Notes: generated by a model from the letters alone, not told the origin. DNA of 64,000 nt from Bacteroidota bacterium (GCA_016194975.1 JACQAM010000023.1:301707-365706), one strand, 5' to 3'. Counted from the first letter of the stretch, positions 1 through 9,526 are shown. Numbers and translations: made by a program.

Positions 1-221
1 CTTCCTGCAGCGATGCGATAAGTAGATCCTGCGAAAAAAGTAGTATTGAACTGTGCATTCTCACCTGAACTAACAAACGCACGATAGGTTTGTCCATCGG
101 AAACAAAAGGGGGAATGACGTGTGCCGAACACATTTTAGTTGTGGAATCACATTGAGCAGAAGTCCGTGCAACGAAAAATGGAGTTGCTATAACAAGAAC
201 CGAAAGGAGAATTTTTTTCAT
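1..221 (-). CDS. Secreted protein of unknown function, N-terminal part only
   Basis: Only the first 73 codons are in the window; the gene runs off the left edge. The minus-strand ATG at 219-221 opens a clear Sec signal peptide: two lysines, a hydrophobic core, then TSA before QC, so cleavage near residue 22 is likely. The mature part begins QCDSTTKMCSAHVIPPF and continues with GENAQFNTTFFAGSTYRIAA. I do not recognise a family. The start lies 15 bases downstream of the stop of the lipoprotein gene on the same strand, so the two are probably cotranscribed. Export is well supported; function is unknown. Confidence 0.65.
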   Translation of the reverse strand, partial: MKKILLSVLVIATPFFVARTSAQCDSTTKMCSAHVIPPFVSDGQTYRAFVSSGENAQFNTTFFAGSTYRIAAG

Positions 222-236
222 AGTACCGTAGAAGGG

Positions 237-1136
237 TTATTTGATAATGTAATCGCGAATGGCATTCACTTTTTCTACAAGAGCCGCCATTTGTTCCGGC
301 GTGATCTTCACTTCCGTTTTACCGTTGATGGTGGTCACGTGCGCTGCCTCATCATCGGTAGGATCAGCAAAAGTGTATTTGATCTCGATCTTTTTGTATT
401 CCACATCGAGGTCCTGGAAAAGTTTGATGAGATCATTCAATTCCGCATGCGGATTATCGGGAGTCTGAAGCTCAGTAAGCACTTTTACAATTCCTGCTGC
501 AGTTCCTTTTTGTTCACCGATACGGACAGAAACAGTTTCATCCGGTTTATCTTTATACACATTGAGCGCAAAATAAATTCCTTCTATCCATCCACCGGCA
601 AGAATAAGTCCGGCTACATTTTCCTGGTTACTCTCGCGCAGGAACTGATCGCTTTTGCGATAAGCTTCACCAACAAGCGAGAGAATAGAATCTTTTTTGC
701 CAAGATTATCACTGAAACGTTTCATAAGATTCGCATCGAAACTTCCGGTGATCTTGAGTTGTTCGCCAAGCTGCATGACGGTTTTATAATACTCGGTAGC
801 GTCACCTGTATTCTCATACATTGTGATATAACCGAGATCGGCACCATAAATTCCAAGATTCATTGCCCGCTTGGAAGCATCGGAATATTTCGAAAGATTC
901 GCTGTAGGATTGAGCATATCTTTCTTGTAAAGTGCTCCGCTTTTCTTGATGATATCGGCGATCTGCAAGGGAGAAGGCACCATAAAACTCTGGCCTTTTA
1001 CCATTACCCCGGTCACTTTAAGTGAATCGGAATCATTATTGCCTTTACCGTGATTGTCACCATCACTCGAGCAGGAATTGGCAGCGAACAGGATGACACC
1101 GGCCAGGAGAACAGGAAAACTGAAATTCAACTTCAT
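237..1136 (-). CDS. Putative lipoprotein of unknown function
   Basis: A 299-residue protein with a hydrophobic N-terminus ending in AANSC, so Cys22 is the probable lipidation site; Asn at -2 makes the lipobox imperfect. A Ser/Asp/Gly/Asn-rich linker follows (about residues 23-37), then a mostly alpha-helical body. The helical content and charged C-terminus suggest a soluble periplasmic or surface domain tethered to a membrane. No catalytic motif is visible and I do not recognise the family. It reads towards the partial secreted gene 15 bases downstream, probably as one operon. The plus-strand frame at 90-1025 covering it is an antisense shadow, because only this strand gives a lipoprotein signal. 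Confidence 0.75.
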   Translation of the reverse strand: MKLNFSFPVLLAGVILFAANSCSSDGDNHGKGNNDSDSLKVTGVMVKGQSFMVPSPLQIADIIKKSGALYKKDMLNPTANLSKYSDASKRAMNLGIYGADLGYITMYENTGDATEYYKTVMQLGEQLKITGSFDANLMKRFSDNLGKKDSILSLVGEAYRKSDQFLRESNQENVAGLILAGGWIEGIYFALNVYKDKPDETVSVRIGEQKGTAAGIVKVLTELQTPDNPHAELNDLIKLFQDLDVEYKKIEIKYTFADPTDDEAAHVTTINGKTEVKITPEQMAALVEKVNAIRDYIIK

Positions 1137-1350
1137 TGATTATAAGCGTTTCGGGTGTTTTAAAAAGTCGCCGCAAGTAAGTAAAAAACCGGCAGTTTTC
1201 AAAGTGCATTTTTCACTTTATCTCCACAAATCGCTGTTTTATCTTGAAAAAATATGCTTCCGGCTGCATTGGAATGTTGTCGCTATCTCTTCCGTGCGAA
1301 AGCCACAATAAGAATGTTGTTACTTTTAGCCCCGATCAAAAGCAACTGCT

Positions 1351-3123
1351 GTGAAAAACCGTCCGCTTTTCATTCTTATTTCTGTTTTTTTCTTCTGGGG
1401 ATTTGTGGCTGCATCGAATACAATCCTGATCGGCCTGTTTAAAAAGAATTTCGAACTCACTCAATTCCAGAGCCAGCTCGTCGACTTTGCTTTCTACGCG
1501 GCCTACTTCATTGGCGCACTTATTTATTTTTCGATCTCCATTCTTTTCGGCGATCCGCTGAATAAAGTTGGATACAAAAAAGGACTCATTGCCGGGCTCA
1601 TTATTTCTGCTATCGGCGCGCTCGGATTCATTCCCGCAGAAATGGATCAGTCCTTTCCATTGATGCTCACTTCTCTTTTCACGATCGGGCTCGGTTTTGC
1701 ATTGCAGCAGATCGTGGCGAATCCTTATGTGATTGCGCTGGGTGAGCCCGCTACAGGCGCGCACCGCGTGAGTCTCGCGGGAGGAATAAATTCTTTCGGA
1801 ACTACGATCGGCCCTTTGCTGCTTGCGTTTGCTGTGTATGGAAATATTTCCGGAAATTCTTCTTTTATGGAATCGGGAGGAAAACGCACTTCCTTGCCGG
1901 TCACCATTGAACGAACAACGGGAAAATCAGAAATATTAAAACTTGCCGTTATTCCTGAAGAAAATATGAACCGGATTGCCGAAGGAAAAAATTTCATCCT
2001 CGTAATGAATAAATCTTTCGATGATTGTAAAAATATTTATGGGATCAATAATGTAAAGTTCAATTGTGGCGTGATCTTTTGTTTTACCAGCGATTCGGCC
2101 GGAGATAAAATTATCGATTCACTGAAAAAATCTTTTCCCGGTTCTCACCTTCCCATTCTCAGAACCAACATGAGCAGCGGACAACAACTCATCAAAGAAT
2201 ACAACCGTAAATTGAAAACTAACGTGAATCTTGAAGTAAAATTTTTCGGTGTCGATGCTGTTCTGTCGCCGAGCCTCATTCTCGCCGGAGCTTTTCTTCT
2301 ATTCGCTTTCATTCTCGGAATTTCTTCACTACCATCAGTGACCAACAACGAAAATATTTCCGGCGACTTCGGCGCACTTCGTTATCCGCAAGTGTGGCTG
2401 GGCATGCTCGCAATATTTGTTTACGTGGGAACCGAAGTGACCATTCAGAGTAACCTGCCGGAATTCATGCGGAGAATGTTTCATCGCGAAGCAAGTACCA
2501 CCGTACATTTCATTTCACTCTATTGGGGAAGTCTCATGATCGGAAGATGGGTGGGCGCACTCACCGTTTTCAACCTGAAGAACAGGATGAGAAATATTCT
2601 TACGGTTTTTGTTCCGATGCTCGCCTATGCGCTGATCCTTCTGGTGAATTACATCAAAGGCAGCCCGATGAATGATCTCCTGAAATATATTCCGTTCATC
2701 ATTCTCGTCATCATCGGATTTTTTCTGGCGATGGAAAAACCGGCAAGAACAATGCTGCTTTTCGCTTTGATGGCTGCCGTGATGATCACGATCGGAATTT
2801 TCACTTCCAATGAATGGAGCACTTACTTTTTTGTAAGCGGCGGACTTTTCTGTTCCGTGATGTGGCCCTGCATTTTTAGTTTGTCGATAGCGGGATTGGG
2901 AAAATATACTTCTCAGGCATCCAGTCTTCTCATCATGATGATCCTCGGCGGATCACTAATTCCTCCCTTCCAGGGATATCTTTCTGATCACGCAACAGGA
3001 ATTCATTTTTCCTATATCGTTCCACTCATAGGATTCCTGTATCTCGCATTTTTCGGATGGATGATACGATCTGTTCTCCTGAAACAGGGCATTGATTATG
3101 ATAAGGGAAATGCGGCTCACTGA
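1351..3123 (+). CDS. FucP/GluP-type sugar:H+ symporter (MFS) with a large central insertion
   Basis: A major facilitator permease of the L-fucose/glucose-galactose type found in Bacteroidota. The N-terminal half (residues 1-164) carries typical helices and the motif LQQIVANPYVIALGEP. The C-terminal half resumes near residue 301 (VDAVLSPSLILAGAFLL) and runs to residue 590. Between them is a soluble stretch of about 135 residues (165-300, roughly bases 1843-2250) containing Lys/Glu-rich and Cys-containing segments; family members are normally about 410-440 residues. The start must be GTG at 1351: an in-frame TAG lies at 1327-1329, no other start codon follows it, and the first internal ATG would remove three helices. 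Substrate is inferred from family only. It is convergent with the peroxiredoxin gene. Confidence 0.88.
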   Translation: MKNRPLFILISVFFFWGFVAASNTILIGLFKKNFELTQFQSQLVDFAFYAAYFIGALIYFSISILFGDPLNKVGYKKGLIAGLIISAIGALGFIPAEMDQSFPLMLTSLFTIGLGFALQQIVANPYVIALGEPATGAHRVSLAGGINSFGTTIGPLLLAFAVYGNISGNSSFMESGGKRTSLPVTIERTTGKSEILKLAVIPEENMNRIAEGKNFILVMNKSFDDCKNIYGINNVKFNCGVIFCFTSDSAGDKIIDSLKKSFPGSHLPILRTNMSSGQQLIKEYNRKLKTNVNLEVKFFGVDAVLSPSLILAGAFLLFAFILGISSLPSVTNNENISGDFGALRYPQVWLGMLAIFVYVGTEVTIQSNLPEFMRRMFHREASTTVHFISLYWGSLMIGRWVGALTVFNLKNRMRNILTVFVPMLAYALILLVNYIKGSPMNDLLKYIPFIILVIIGFFLAMEKPARTMLLFALMAAVMITIGIFTSNEWSTYFFVSGGLFCSVMWPCIFSLSIAGLGKYTSQASSLLIMMILGGSLIPPFQGYLSDHATGIHFSYIVPLIGFLYLAFFGWMIRSVLLKQGIDYDKGNAAH

Positions 3124-3198
3124 TTTTTCATTTGAGGATTACCTGGTAATATTATCCGGGCTTCCGAAAATCCAAAATGAAAAATCAAAAATCCAAAA

Positions 3199-3669
3199 TC
3201 AATTCAACCCTTCGAGCACAGTGTTGATCTTAGAAAAATCAGGGATCTCACCTGCATTCTCCAGCACTTCGGAATAACGTACCACGCCGTTTTTGTCAAT
3301 GACAAATGCCGAACGTTTCGCCACGCCTTTCAATCCTACACTGAAAGACTCATACGCGTTTCCGTAAGCGGTGATCGCTTCTTTATTGAAATCAGACAAC
3401 AACTGGAAAGGAAGATTCTGTTCTTCTTTATAACGTTTCAGGGAAAACGGCGTGTCGATTGAAATGCCGAGTACTTCTGCATTTGCTTTTGAATAACGTG
3501 CCATATCATCGCGCACACCGCAGAGTTCCTTGGTGCAGGTTCCGGTGAAAGCAAGCGGAAAAAAAAGAAGCAATACATTTTTTCCTTTGAATTGTGAGAG
3601 TGTGAAAAATTCTTTTTCCGTGTTCGGTAATTTGAAGTCGGGGGCTGATTGTCCAACGTTGATGCTCAT
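3199..3669 (-). CDS. Peroxiredoxin (AhpC/TSA family, PrxQ/AhpE-like)
   Basis: A thiol peroxidase that reduces hydrogen peroxide and organic peroxides in the cytoplasm. With the start at the ATG at 3667-3669 the protein is 156 residues, the usual length; a longer frame upstream adds 12 unlikely residues. The active-site motif PLAFTGTCTKELC gives a peroxidatic Cys45 after the conserved Pro/Thr residues, and Cys50 five residues later, the spacing of the resolving cysteine in alpha-type PrxQ proteins. KRSAFVID near residue 123 is the conserved strand with the active-site arginine region. No signal peptide is present. A -7 promoter box lies about 34 bases upstream of the start. The partner reductant is not encoded nearby. 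Confidence 0.93.
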   Translation of the reverse strand: MSINVGQSAPDFKLPNTEKEFFTLSQFKGKNVLLLFFPLAFTGTCTKELCGVRDDMARYSKANAEVLGISIDTPFSLKRYKEEQNLPFQLLSDFNKEAITAYGNAYESFSVGLKGVAKRSAFVIDKNGVVRYSEVLENAGEIPDFSKINTVLEGLN

Positions 3670-3702
3670 GGTTTTTATTTTTAGTTTGTGAAATTGAGGG
3701 TA

Positions 3703-3710
3703 CAAATATA
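3703..3710 (-). promoter_or_regulatory. Bacteroidota -7 box (TATATTTG) of the peroxiredoxin gene
   Basis: Read on the minus strand the bases give TATATTTG, a match to the Bacteroidota sigma-A -7 consensus TAnnTTTG. It would place the transcription start about 25 bases before the ATG. I do not see a convincing -33 TTTG at the expected distance, so the call rests on the -7 box and its position. Confidence 0.5.
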
Positions 3711-3819
3711 GTTCATGAATTCAAAATAATAACAGGTCAGAACTGAGCAATTTCTCCCGCGGCAGATTAGGTATATTCGTTCCTGCTAATTGAAATCGGA
3801 TCTACTCGTCTTACCATAA

Positions 3820-5145
3820 TTGCAAATTCCATTGGAAAAAATAAGATCATTCCTCGTGCGCTTCACCATTCCATTCCTCCTTCTCACGAGTTTGTGGACG
3901 ATGTCGAATGTGAAATGGGGAAAGAATTTCTGGACCACAGTCATCCAGTCCGACGGAAAAGGTTATTACGCTTACCTGCCGGCAACTTTCATTTATCATG
4001 ATCTGCATTTTACTTTTTTCGATTCCATTGAAAAAAAATATTATTCGCCTGCCACTTATTACGATTACAGAACGAGTGTAAATGGAATAACCATCGACAA
4101 GTATTTTTGCGGCGTCTCAGTCATGCAGTCGCCATTTTTCCTGCTGGGCCATCTCACAGCGAAAATAAATGGCGGGGCAATGGACGGCTATTCGAAAACA
4201 TACGTGATCTGGATCTGCATTGGCGCTTTGTTCTGGCTTTGGTTCGGATTACATCACCTGAAAAAATTTCTCCGCATGCACGGAGCTTCGGAAGGACAAG
4301 CAGCTTTCATTATTGCGGTTATTTATTTAGGCACGAATCTTTTTTATTACACTGTGTTCGAGCCGTGCATGTCGCATTTGTATTCTTTTGCTCTTGTTGC
4401 GGCATTTCTTGTTTACGGAAAATTGTGGATTGACACGAATGACCGGCGCGCGGCAGTAAAAATTGCTTTTCTATTGGGCATGATCATTCTTGTTCGTCCC
4501 GTGAATGGATTCATTGCACTCTGGCTGATATTCGAGGCAAAAGGTTTTCTTTCCCTGGTAAGAAAGAAGATCGATCTTTTCCGTTCACCGGAAATTGCTA
4601 CTGCCAGGTACCTGTTCTTTCTCGTCCCACTCCTTGTTCAACTGATCATCTGGAAAATTCAAACCGGGAATTTTTTCGTGAACTCTTATGGAACGGAAAC
4701 TTTTCATTTGGCACATCCGCAATTCTGCGATTTTCTTTTCAGTTACAAAAAAGGACTATTCGTTTATCTCCCCATCACATTCCTCTGTTCATTCGGACTG
4801 ATCCCGCTCTGGATGAAAAATAAATTCCGGGCGATGGCTGCATTTTTCTTTTTGTTCATGCTCATCTGGATCCTGTCGAGCTGGTGGCAATGGTTTTACG
4901 GGGGAAGTTTCGGAACGCGTGTAATCATCGAATACCTTCCCGTATTTGCATTGCTTCTTTTTTACCTGCTCGACGCAATGAAAAAAAAACCGGCGAAAAT
5001 TTTGCTCACCTCGTTCATCATCGTTCTCGCGCTGTTCTGCCAGTTCCAGACGGCGCAATACCGTTTCCTCGTTATTCACTGGTCCGATATGAACAAGGAG
5101 AAATATTGGAATGTTTTTATGGATACGAAATTCCTGACAAAATAA
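3820..5145 (+). CDS. Polytopic membrane protein, GT-C glycosyltransferase-like
   Basis: A 441-residue integral membrane protein with about ten hydrophobic helices. The first extracytoplasmic loop contains SDGKGYYAYLPATF, an acidic-aromatic motif like the first loop of GT-C enzymes (ArnT/PMT superfamily), and a late loop carries WWQWFYGGSFGTR, another signature seen in such proteins. This suggests transfer of a sugar from a lipid carrier, but no substrate can be named. The start is uncertain: TTG at 3820 keeps the first helix, GTG at 3856 would also do so, while the first ATG (3901) would cut into it. The fold assignment is inference; membrane location is clear. It lies 38 bases upstream of the kinase gene on the same strand. 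Confidence 0.7.
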   Translation: MQIPLEKIRSFLVRFTIPFLLLTSLWTMSNVKWGKNFWTTVIQSDGKGYYAYLPATFIYHDLHFTFFDSIEKKYYSPATYYDYRTSVNGITIDKYFCGVSVMQSPFFLLGHLTAKINGGAMDGYSKTYVIWICIGALFWLWFGLHHLKKFLRMHGASEGQAAFIIAVIYLGTNLFYYTVFEPCMSHLYSFALVAAFLVYGKLWIDTNDRRAAVKIAFLLGMIILVRPVNGFIALWLIFEAKGFLSLVRKKIDLFRSPEIATARYLFFLVPLLVQLIIWKIQTGNFFVNSYGTETFHLAHPQFCDFLFSYKKGLFVYLPITFLCSFGLIPLWMKNKFRAMAAFFFLFMLIWILSSWWQWFYGGSFGTRVIIEYLPVFALLLFYLLDAMKKKPAKILLTSFIIVLALFCQFQTAQYRFLVIHWSDMNKEKYWNVFMDTKFLTK

Positions 5146-5183
5146 GAATCGTTTTTTGTCGTTAACTTGGATGACGTTTAACT

Positions 5184-8100
5184 ATGCGCATCCGGGATTT
5201 TATTTTTTTCCTTTTTATTTTTTCCGCGGAAAAAATTTCAGCGCAGCAATATAATTTCCGGAATTATTCAGTGGCCGATGGCCTCGCGCAGTCGCAGGTG
5301 TATGCGATGGCGGAAGATCCGCGCGGCTACCTGTGGCTGGGTACGCGCGGGGGCGGGCTCAGCCGTTTCGACGGGCAACAATTCCGCACCTTCAACGAAG
5401 ACGATGGATTGCCGAGTGCATTCATCGATTGCATCCGCATTGACAAAAAAGGAAATATCTGGATCGGGACTGACGAAGGCGCATGCTGGTATGATGGTGA
5501 ACAATTTCACGCCCTCGATTTTTCAGGTACACGCGGGCAGGTAAATGATTTCTATTTTTCAGATGACGGGAAAGCTTTCATTGCCACGAACGACAGCGGC
5601 GTGGTTGTGCTAAAAGACAACTCTGCCCTGAAAAGGATCTACTACAACCACGGGCTTCCGACGAACAGGGTTTATTGCATCTGCGGTGGGAATAATAATG
5701 AACTGTGGTTCGGAACCGAACAGGGCGCTGTGAAATATGTGAATGATAAAACAATTTTTTTCGGAAAGCAGGAAGGATTTCCAGTCCTCGGTTATCGCGC
5801 TATAATTACTGATGAGCAGCACCGCATTTTATTCGGAACTTATGGTGCAGGGATAATCATTCTTAGTGACTCCGGCGTTTCGCGATTCGGAGTCGATGAC
5901 GGATTGAGCAATAATTCTGTGCAGTGTATGATCAAAGACAATGCGAACAGGATATGGGTAGGAACGCCCTCGGGTGTAACGCGCATCAGCGGGAATGAAA
6001 TGAAACAGTTTTCGGAGCGCGAAGGATTATGCAGCAATGTAGTGATGAGTTTGCTCGTCGATTCGTGGGGCAATACCTGGTTCGGAACTTCAGGCGGTGG
6101 CGCTTGCGTGCTCGACGGTGAACGTTTCATTCACTTCAATGAAAAAAGCGGCGACATGGGAACGTGGGTGTATGCGGTGCATTGCGATAAAAAAGGACAT
6201 ACCTGGTTCGGAACTTCACGTGGCGGTGCAACAGAATACGACGGAACTTATTACACGAATTATTACGAAGGCGCGGGATTCACCACGTTCAAAATAAAAA
6301 GTTTTGCAGAAGATACTTCCGGAACTATCTGGTTTGGCACTGTGGGTGACGGCGCTTATTCATTGCAGAATAATTCTTTTCGCCATTATGCACACAGCGA
6401 TGGATTGAGCAGCAATTTCGTGAACAGCATTCTCATCGATTCATTGGGAAGAACGTGGTTCGCTACAGCGGGCGGAGGAATTTCCATTTATGATCCGCGT
6501 ACAGAAACTTACACACGCATTGGGAACAAACAGGGATTACGCAACCCGAGAATAAATTTTCTTGAAAGTGACAGAGACGGAAACATCTGGGCCTGCTCGC
6601 AGGGAAGCGGAATTTACCTGATGAAATATGATTCATCGGGAACATCGGTCGCGAAAAATTTCACAACGTCAAAAGGACTCGCGTCCGATATGGTACGGTC
6701 GGCGACATGCGATCTCTCCGGGAAAATGTGGTTCGGTACTGCAGGAGGAGGAATTTCACGCTACGATGCGATTGGAGAAGGCGGAAATTATTTCAGGAAT
6801 TTTACGCGCAAAGACAGTTTAGCTTCCGATAATATTTATTTGCTCATCACCGATCATTCAGGAAATATCTGGTCGGGAACAGAAAAAGGCCTTGATAAAA
6901 TTGCACTCGACGCAAATGGAAATTTTCTTTCCCTCAAGCATTATGGAAAAGGAGAAGGGCTGAGTGGAATTGAAGTTTCTACCAATGCTGCCTGCGTGGA
7001 TTCTTCCGGCCATGTGTGGTTCGGAACCATCAATGGTGCGAGTGTTTATCACCCGGAAAATGATTATGTAACGCATGAAGCGCCTTTGGTACATTTCACC
7101 GGGATAAAATTATTTTTCGATCCGATAGAAAATACCGAATACGGAAAAGGAAAACGTTCCGACAAATGGTTTCCCCTCCCCGACTCCCTCGTGCTGCCTT
7201 ATTCGCAGAATCATCTTCGGTTTGAATTCACCGGAATAGATCTTCGTAATCCGGAAGGAGTTCGTTTCCGCTGGAAGCTGAGTGGCTTTGAAAAAAACTG
7301 GACGCCGGAAAATACGGAACGGCAAGCCACCTATTCCAATCTTGCGCCTGGCGATTACACTTTTGAATTGCAGGCAAAAAATTCTGACGGCTATTGGAGT
7401 GCCGTAAAAAGATTTTCATTTCACATTACTCCTCCAGTGTGGGCAACATGGCCCTTCCGCATAGGTGTTTCTTTGTTGGCCGTGTTGCTGGTGTTGATTG
7501 TGTTCTCGTGGCGTGTGCGAATCATCAAACGAAAAGCAAGAGAGAAAGTGCAGAAACTTTCACTCGAAAAAAATATTCTTGAGCTCGAGCAGAAAGCGCT
7601 GCGTTTGCAGATGAATCCTCATTTTATTTTCAATGCGCTGCAATCCATCCAGGGATTCATTGCAGGAAATGATCCGGCAGAGGCAAGAAAATATCTTGCA
7701 AAATTCGGAAAGCTCATGCGCATCACGCTCGAGAATTCGCGCACGGCGTACACGAGCATTGCGCAGGAAGCAGAATCGCTGGAATATTATTTAGGGCTCG
7801 AAGCGTTGTGCCACGGAAACCGTTTCTCCTTTTCAATTGAAACAGATCCGAAGATCGATCCGGAAGCAGTTTTTATTCCCGTAATGCTTATTCAGCCCTT
7901 CGTGGAAAATGCAGTGATCCATGGAATGAATCCTCTCGAAGCGAATGCCGCCTGCCCGACAGGGTCATTCGGGCGGGGAAAAATAATTGTTCGCTTCCTC
8001 CGCAAAGACGATTCAGTGATCTGCGAAGTGGAAGACAACGGCGTGGGAAGAGAAAAAGCAGCGGCGTTTGAATCAGAAATGAAAAAAGATCACAAGTCGG

Positions 8101-8249
8101 CAGCGCTCGAGATCACGCGCGAACGTTTATCGCAGGCGAACGAAGGAAAAACAAAAAGTAAACTGGAAATTATCGATTTGAAAGATGAAAACGGATTTGC
8201 ACTCGGAACAAAAGTGGTGATCACGATCGGGAATGTCGTTTTCGAGTAA
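5184..8249 (+). CDS. Two-component propeller sensor histidine kinase, LytS/YehU type
   Basis: A 1021-residue membrane sensor. After a signal peptide, 14 or so two-component-regulator propeller repeats (each with WFGT or WIGT) fill residues 25-640, followed by a Y_Y_Y domain (about 680-755), one transmembrane helix (about 760-780), a coiled coil and a His_kinase (LytS-type) domain with NPHFIFNALQSIQ, phosphoacceptor His813. The ATPase domain has the N-box QPFVENAVIHG and the G-box VEDNGVGREKA. Kinases of this type normally pair with a LytTR response regulator, but none is adjacent. Residues 923-932 are encoded by a GC-rich palindrome (bases 7951-7977) inserted in frame between N-box and G-box. 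The signal is unknown; in gut Bacteroides such propellers sense glycans. Confidence 0.92.
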   Translation: MRIRDFIFFLFIFSAEKISAQQYNFRNYSVADGLAQSQVYAMAEDPRGYLWLGTRGGGLSRFDGQQFRTFNEDDGLPSAFIDCIRIDKKGNIWIGTDEGACWYDGEQFHALDFSGTRGQVNDFYFSDDGKAFIATNDSGVVVLKDNSALKRIYYNHGLPTNRVYCICGGNNNELWFGTEQGAVKYVNDKTIFFGKQEGFPVLGYRAIITDEQHRILFGTYGAGIIILSDSGVSRFGVDDGLSNNSVQCMIKDNANRIWVGTPSGVTRISGNEMKQFSEREGLCSNVVMSLLVDSWGNTWFGTSGGGACVLDGERFIHFNEKSGDMGTWVYAVHCDKKGHTWFGTSRGGATEYDGTYYTNYYEGAGFTTFKIKSFAEDTSGTIWFGTVGDGAYSLQNNSFRHYAHSDGLSSNFVNSILIDSLGRTWFATAGGGISIYDPRTETYTRIGNKQGLRNPRINFLESDRDGNIWACSQGSGIYLMKYDSSGTSVAKNFTTSKGLASDMVRSATCDLSGKMWFGTAGGGISRYDAIGEGGNYFRNFTRKDSLASDNIYLLITDHSGNIWSGTEKGLDKIALDANGNFLSLKHYGKGEGLSGIEVSTNAACVDSSGHVWFGTINGASVYHPENDYVTHEAPLVHFTGIKLFFDPIENTEYGKGKRSDKWFPLPDSLVLPYSQNHLRFEFTGIDLRNPEGVRFRWKLSGFEKNWTPENTERQATYSNLAPGDYTFELQAKNSDGYWSAVKRFSFHITPPVWATWPFRIGVSLLAVLLVLIVFSWRVRIIKRKAREKVQKLSLEKNILELEQKALRLQMNPHFIFNALQSIQGFIAGNDPAEARKYLAKFGKLMRITLENSRTAYTSIAQEAESLEYYLGLEALCHGNRFSFSIETDPKIDPEAVFIPVMLIQPFVENAVIHGMNPLEANAACPTGSFGRGKIIVRFLRKDDSVICEVEDNGVGREKAAAFESEMKKDHKSAALEITRERLSQANEGKTKSKLEIIDLKDENGFALGTKVVITIGNVVFE
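7951..7977. repeat. GC-rich palindrome inside the kinase ATPase domain
   Basis: CCTGCCCGA at 7951-7959 and TCGGGCGGG at 7969-7977 form a 9-bp stem with one T-G pair and a 9-base loop. The left arm is the same word that begins each hairpin unit at 19935 and 20807-20904. It is in frame with the kinase and codes for a short ACPTGSFGRG peptide. Confidence 0.7.
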
Positions 8250-8251
8250 AG

Positions 8252-8290
8252 TATAATTGAATTTCATTATTCATTATCAATTATACATTA
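8252..8290. repeat. AT-rich hairpin and dispersed repeat, copy 1
   Basis: TATAATTGA at 8252-8260 pairs perfectly with TCAATTATA at 8277-8285. The word TCATTATCAATTAT plus flanks (8269-8290) recurs in the same orientation at 9527-9548, so the two copies bracket the TPR gene. It may end transcription of the kinase gene, but there is no T-run. Confidence 0.45.
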
Positions 8291-8354
8291 TTCATTATTC
8301 TCAAAACCAATTCACAAAAACATCATAGTTGAAATAAGAGGATGTCAACAAAAA

Positions 8355-9494
8355 TTATTTCTGCTGATGCTCTTCTGCTGTTTTCAAATTATCAGGGTAA
8401 TTTGTGTTTTCCGGATCCAGTTCAATCGCTTTCTTAAAATCTTCAATGGCTGAATGAAAATCCCCGGCCTCTTCTTCTGTAACTCCGCGATTATCGTAAT
8501 AAGATGCCTTGGCCGGATTCAGTGAAATAGCCATGGAAAAGTCGTTGATCGCATTCTGCAACTGTTTGTATTTTTCCCGTGCCTGCCCGCGCCACGAATA
8601 TGCTGCTGCATTTTTCGGATCAAGATTAAGGGCACTGGTAAAATCATTGATGGCAGAAGCATATTCCCCTTTGAAAAAATAACAAGCGCCGCGATCAATA
8701 AAAGTACTTGCATCAAGAGGGTCTATTAAAATGGAGGTATTGTAATCCTTAATTGCATCGTCATATTTTTGAAGTGAAGTATTTGCATTACCGAGATCCA
8801 CCCAAGCATAAGCATCCTGTCCATTCATGGCAAGAGCGATCGAGAGATCTGTAGCAGCATCTTCATATCTTTTCAACGCAAGTTCATTCGCGCCCCTGTT
8901 GTAAAAATTAATGTACGAACTATCACCCAGCGTTATTGAACTATCAATATCGGAAACCGCTTCTTCATTTTTCCCAAGCATTCCATTGGAATATCCCATT
9001 TCGCCCCACGCTTTTCCGAACTCGGGCTTGATTTTAACTGCTATCCTCTGTTGTCCAAGATCATCTTCATACATCTTTAGTCCCGATTTTGAAAGTCCGA
9101 GCATGTAATGTGCTTCGGCATTGGTCGAATCCAATTCAATCGTTTTACTTAAATCTGAAATTGCCTGATCATAATCCTTTTTGTGACACTCGGCAACTCC
9201 ACGGTTGTACCATGCAGCTGTGTCGGAAGGGCAAATCGATATTGCCATTGAACAATCGCTGATCGCATTATCATATTGCTCAAGATAATATTTTGCTTTT
9301 GCCCTCGATACATAAGGCTTGCACCAGGACGGGCTCATTGAGATTACTTTCGAATAATGAGAAATGGCAACTGCATAGCGTTCGTTATGCATTGCATCAT
9401 TGCCTTTTTCCAACCAATAAGCAGAATCGTTTTTCTGTGAGAAGGCCATCACGGAAAAAGAAATCGTAAACCAAAATAAAATCAATTTCTTCAT
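8355..9494 (-). CDS. Secreted tetratricopeptide-repeat protein
   Basis: A 379-residue exported TPR protein. The chosen ATG (9492-9494) starts a signal peptide (MKKLILFWFTISFSVMAFSQ) ending just before KND; a start seven codons upstream would spoil it. The rest is about ten consecutive 34-residue TPR units, recognisable by W/Y-x-x-R/L-G, A-x-x-D/Y and DLDP or ELDP turns, for example INDFTSALNLDPKNAAAYSW. TPR superhelices bind peptides or other proteins, so a scaffold role in the periplasm or at the outer membrane is likely, but no partner is evident. It is flanked by two copies of an AT-rich repeat. Confidence 0.88.
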   Translation of the reverse strand: MKKLILFWFTISFSVMAFSQKNDSAYWLEKGNDAMHNERYAVAISHYSKVISMSPSWCKPYVSRAKAKYYLEQYDNAISDCSMAISICPSDTAAWYNRGVAECHKKDYDQAISDLSKTIELDSTNAEAHYMLGLSKSGLKMYEDDLGQQRIAVKIKPEFGKAWGEMGYSNGMLGKNEEAVSDIDSSITLGDSSYINFYNRGANELALKRYEDAATDLSIALAMNGQDAYAWVDLGNANTSLQKYDDAIKDYNTSILIDPLDASTFIDRGACYFFKGEYASAINDFTSALNLDPKNAAAYSWRGQAREKYKQLQNAINDFSMAISLNPAKASYYDNRGVTEEEAGDFHSAIEDFKKAIELDPENTNYPDNLKTAEEHQQK

Positions 9495-9526
9495 TCCGGA
9501 ACATGAAAACAGCAAATACTCAATTA

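Noticed and set aside
90..1025. Long plus-strand frame over the first lipoprotein
   Set aside because: It is antisense to a gene with a lipoprotein signal and gives a Phe/Ile/Arg-rich product without motifs.
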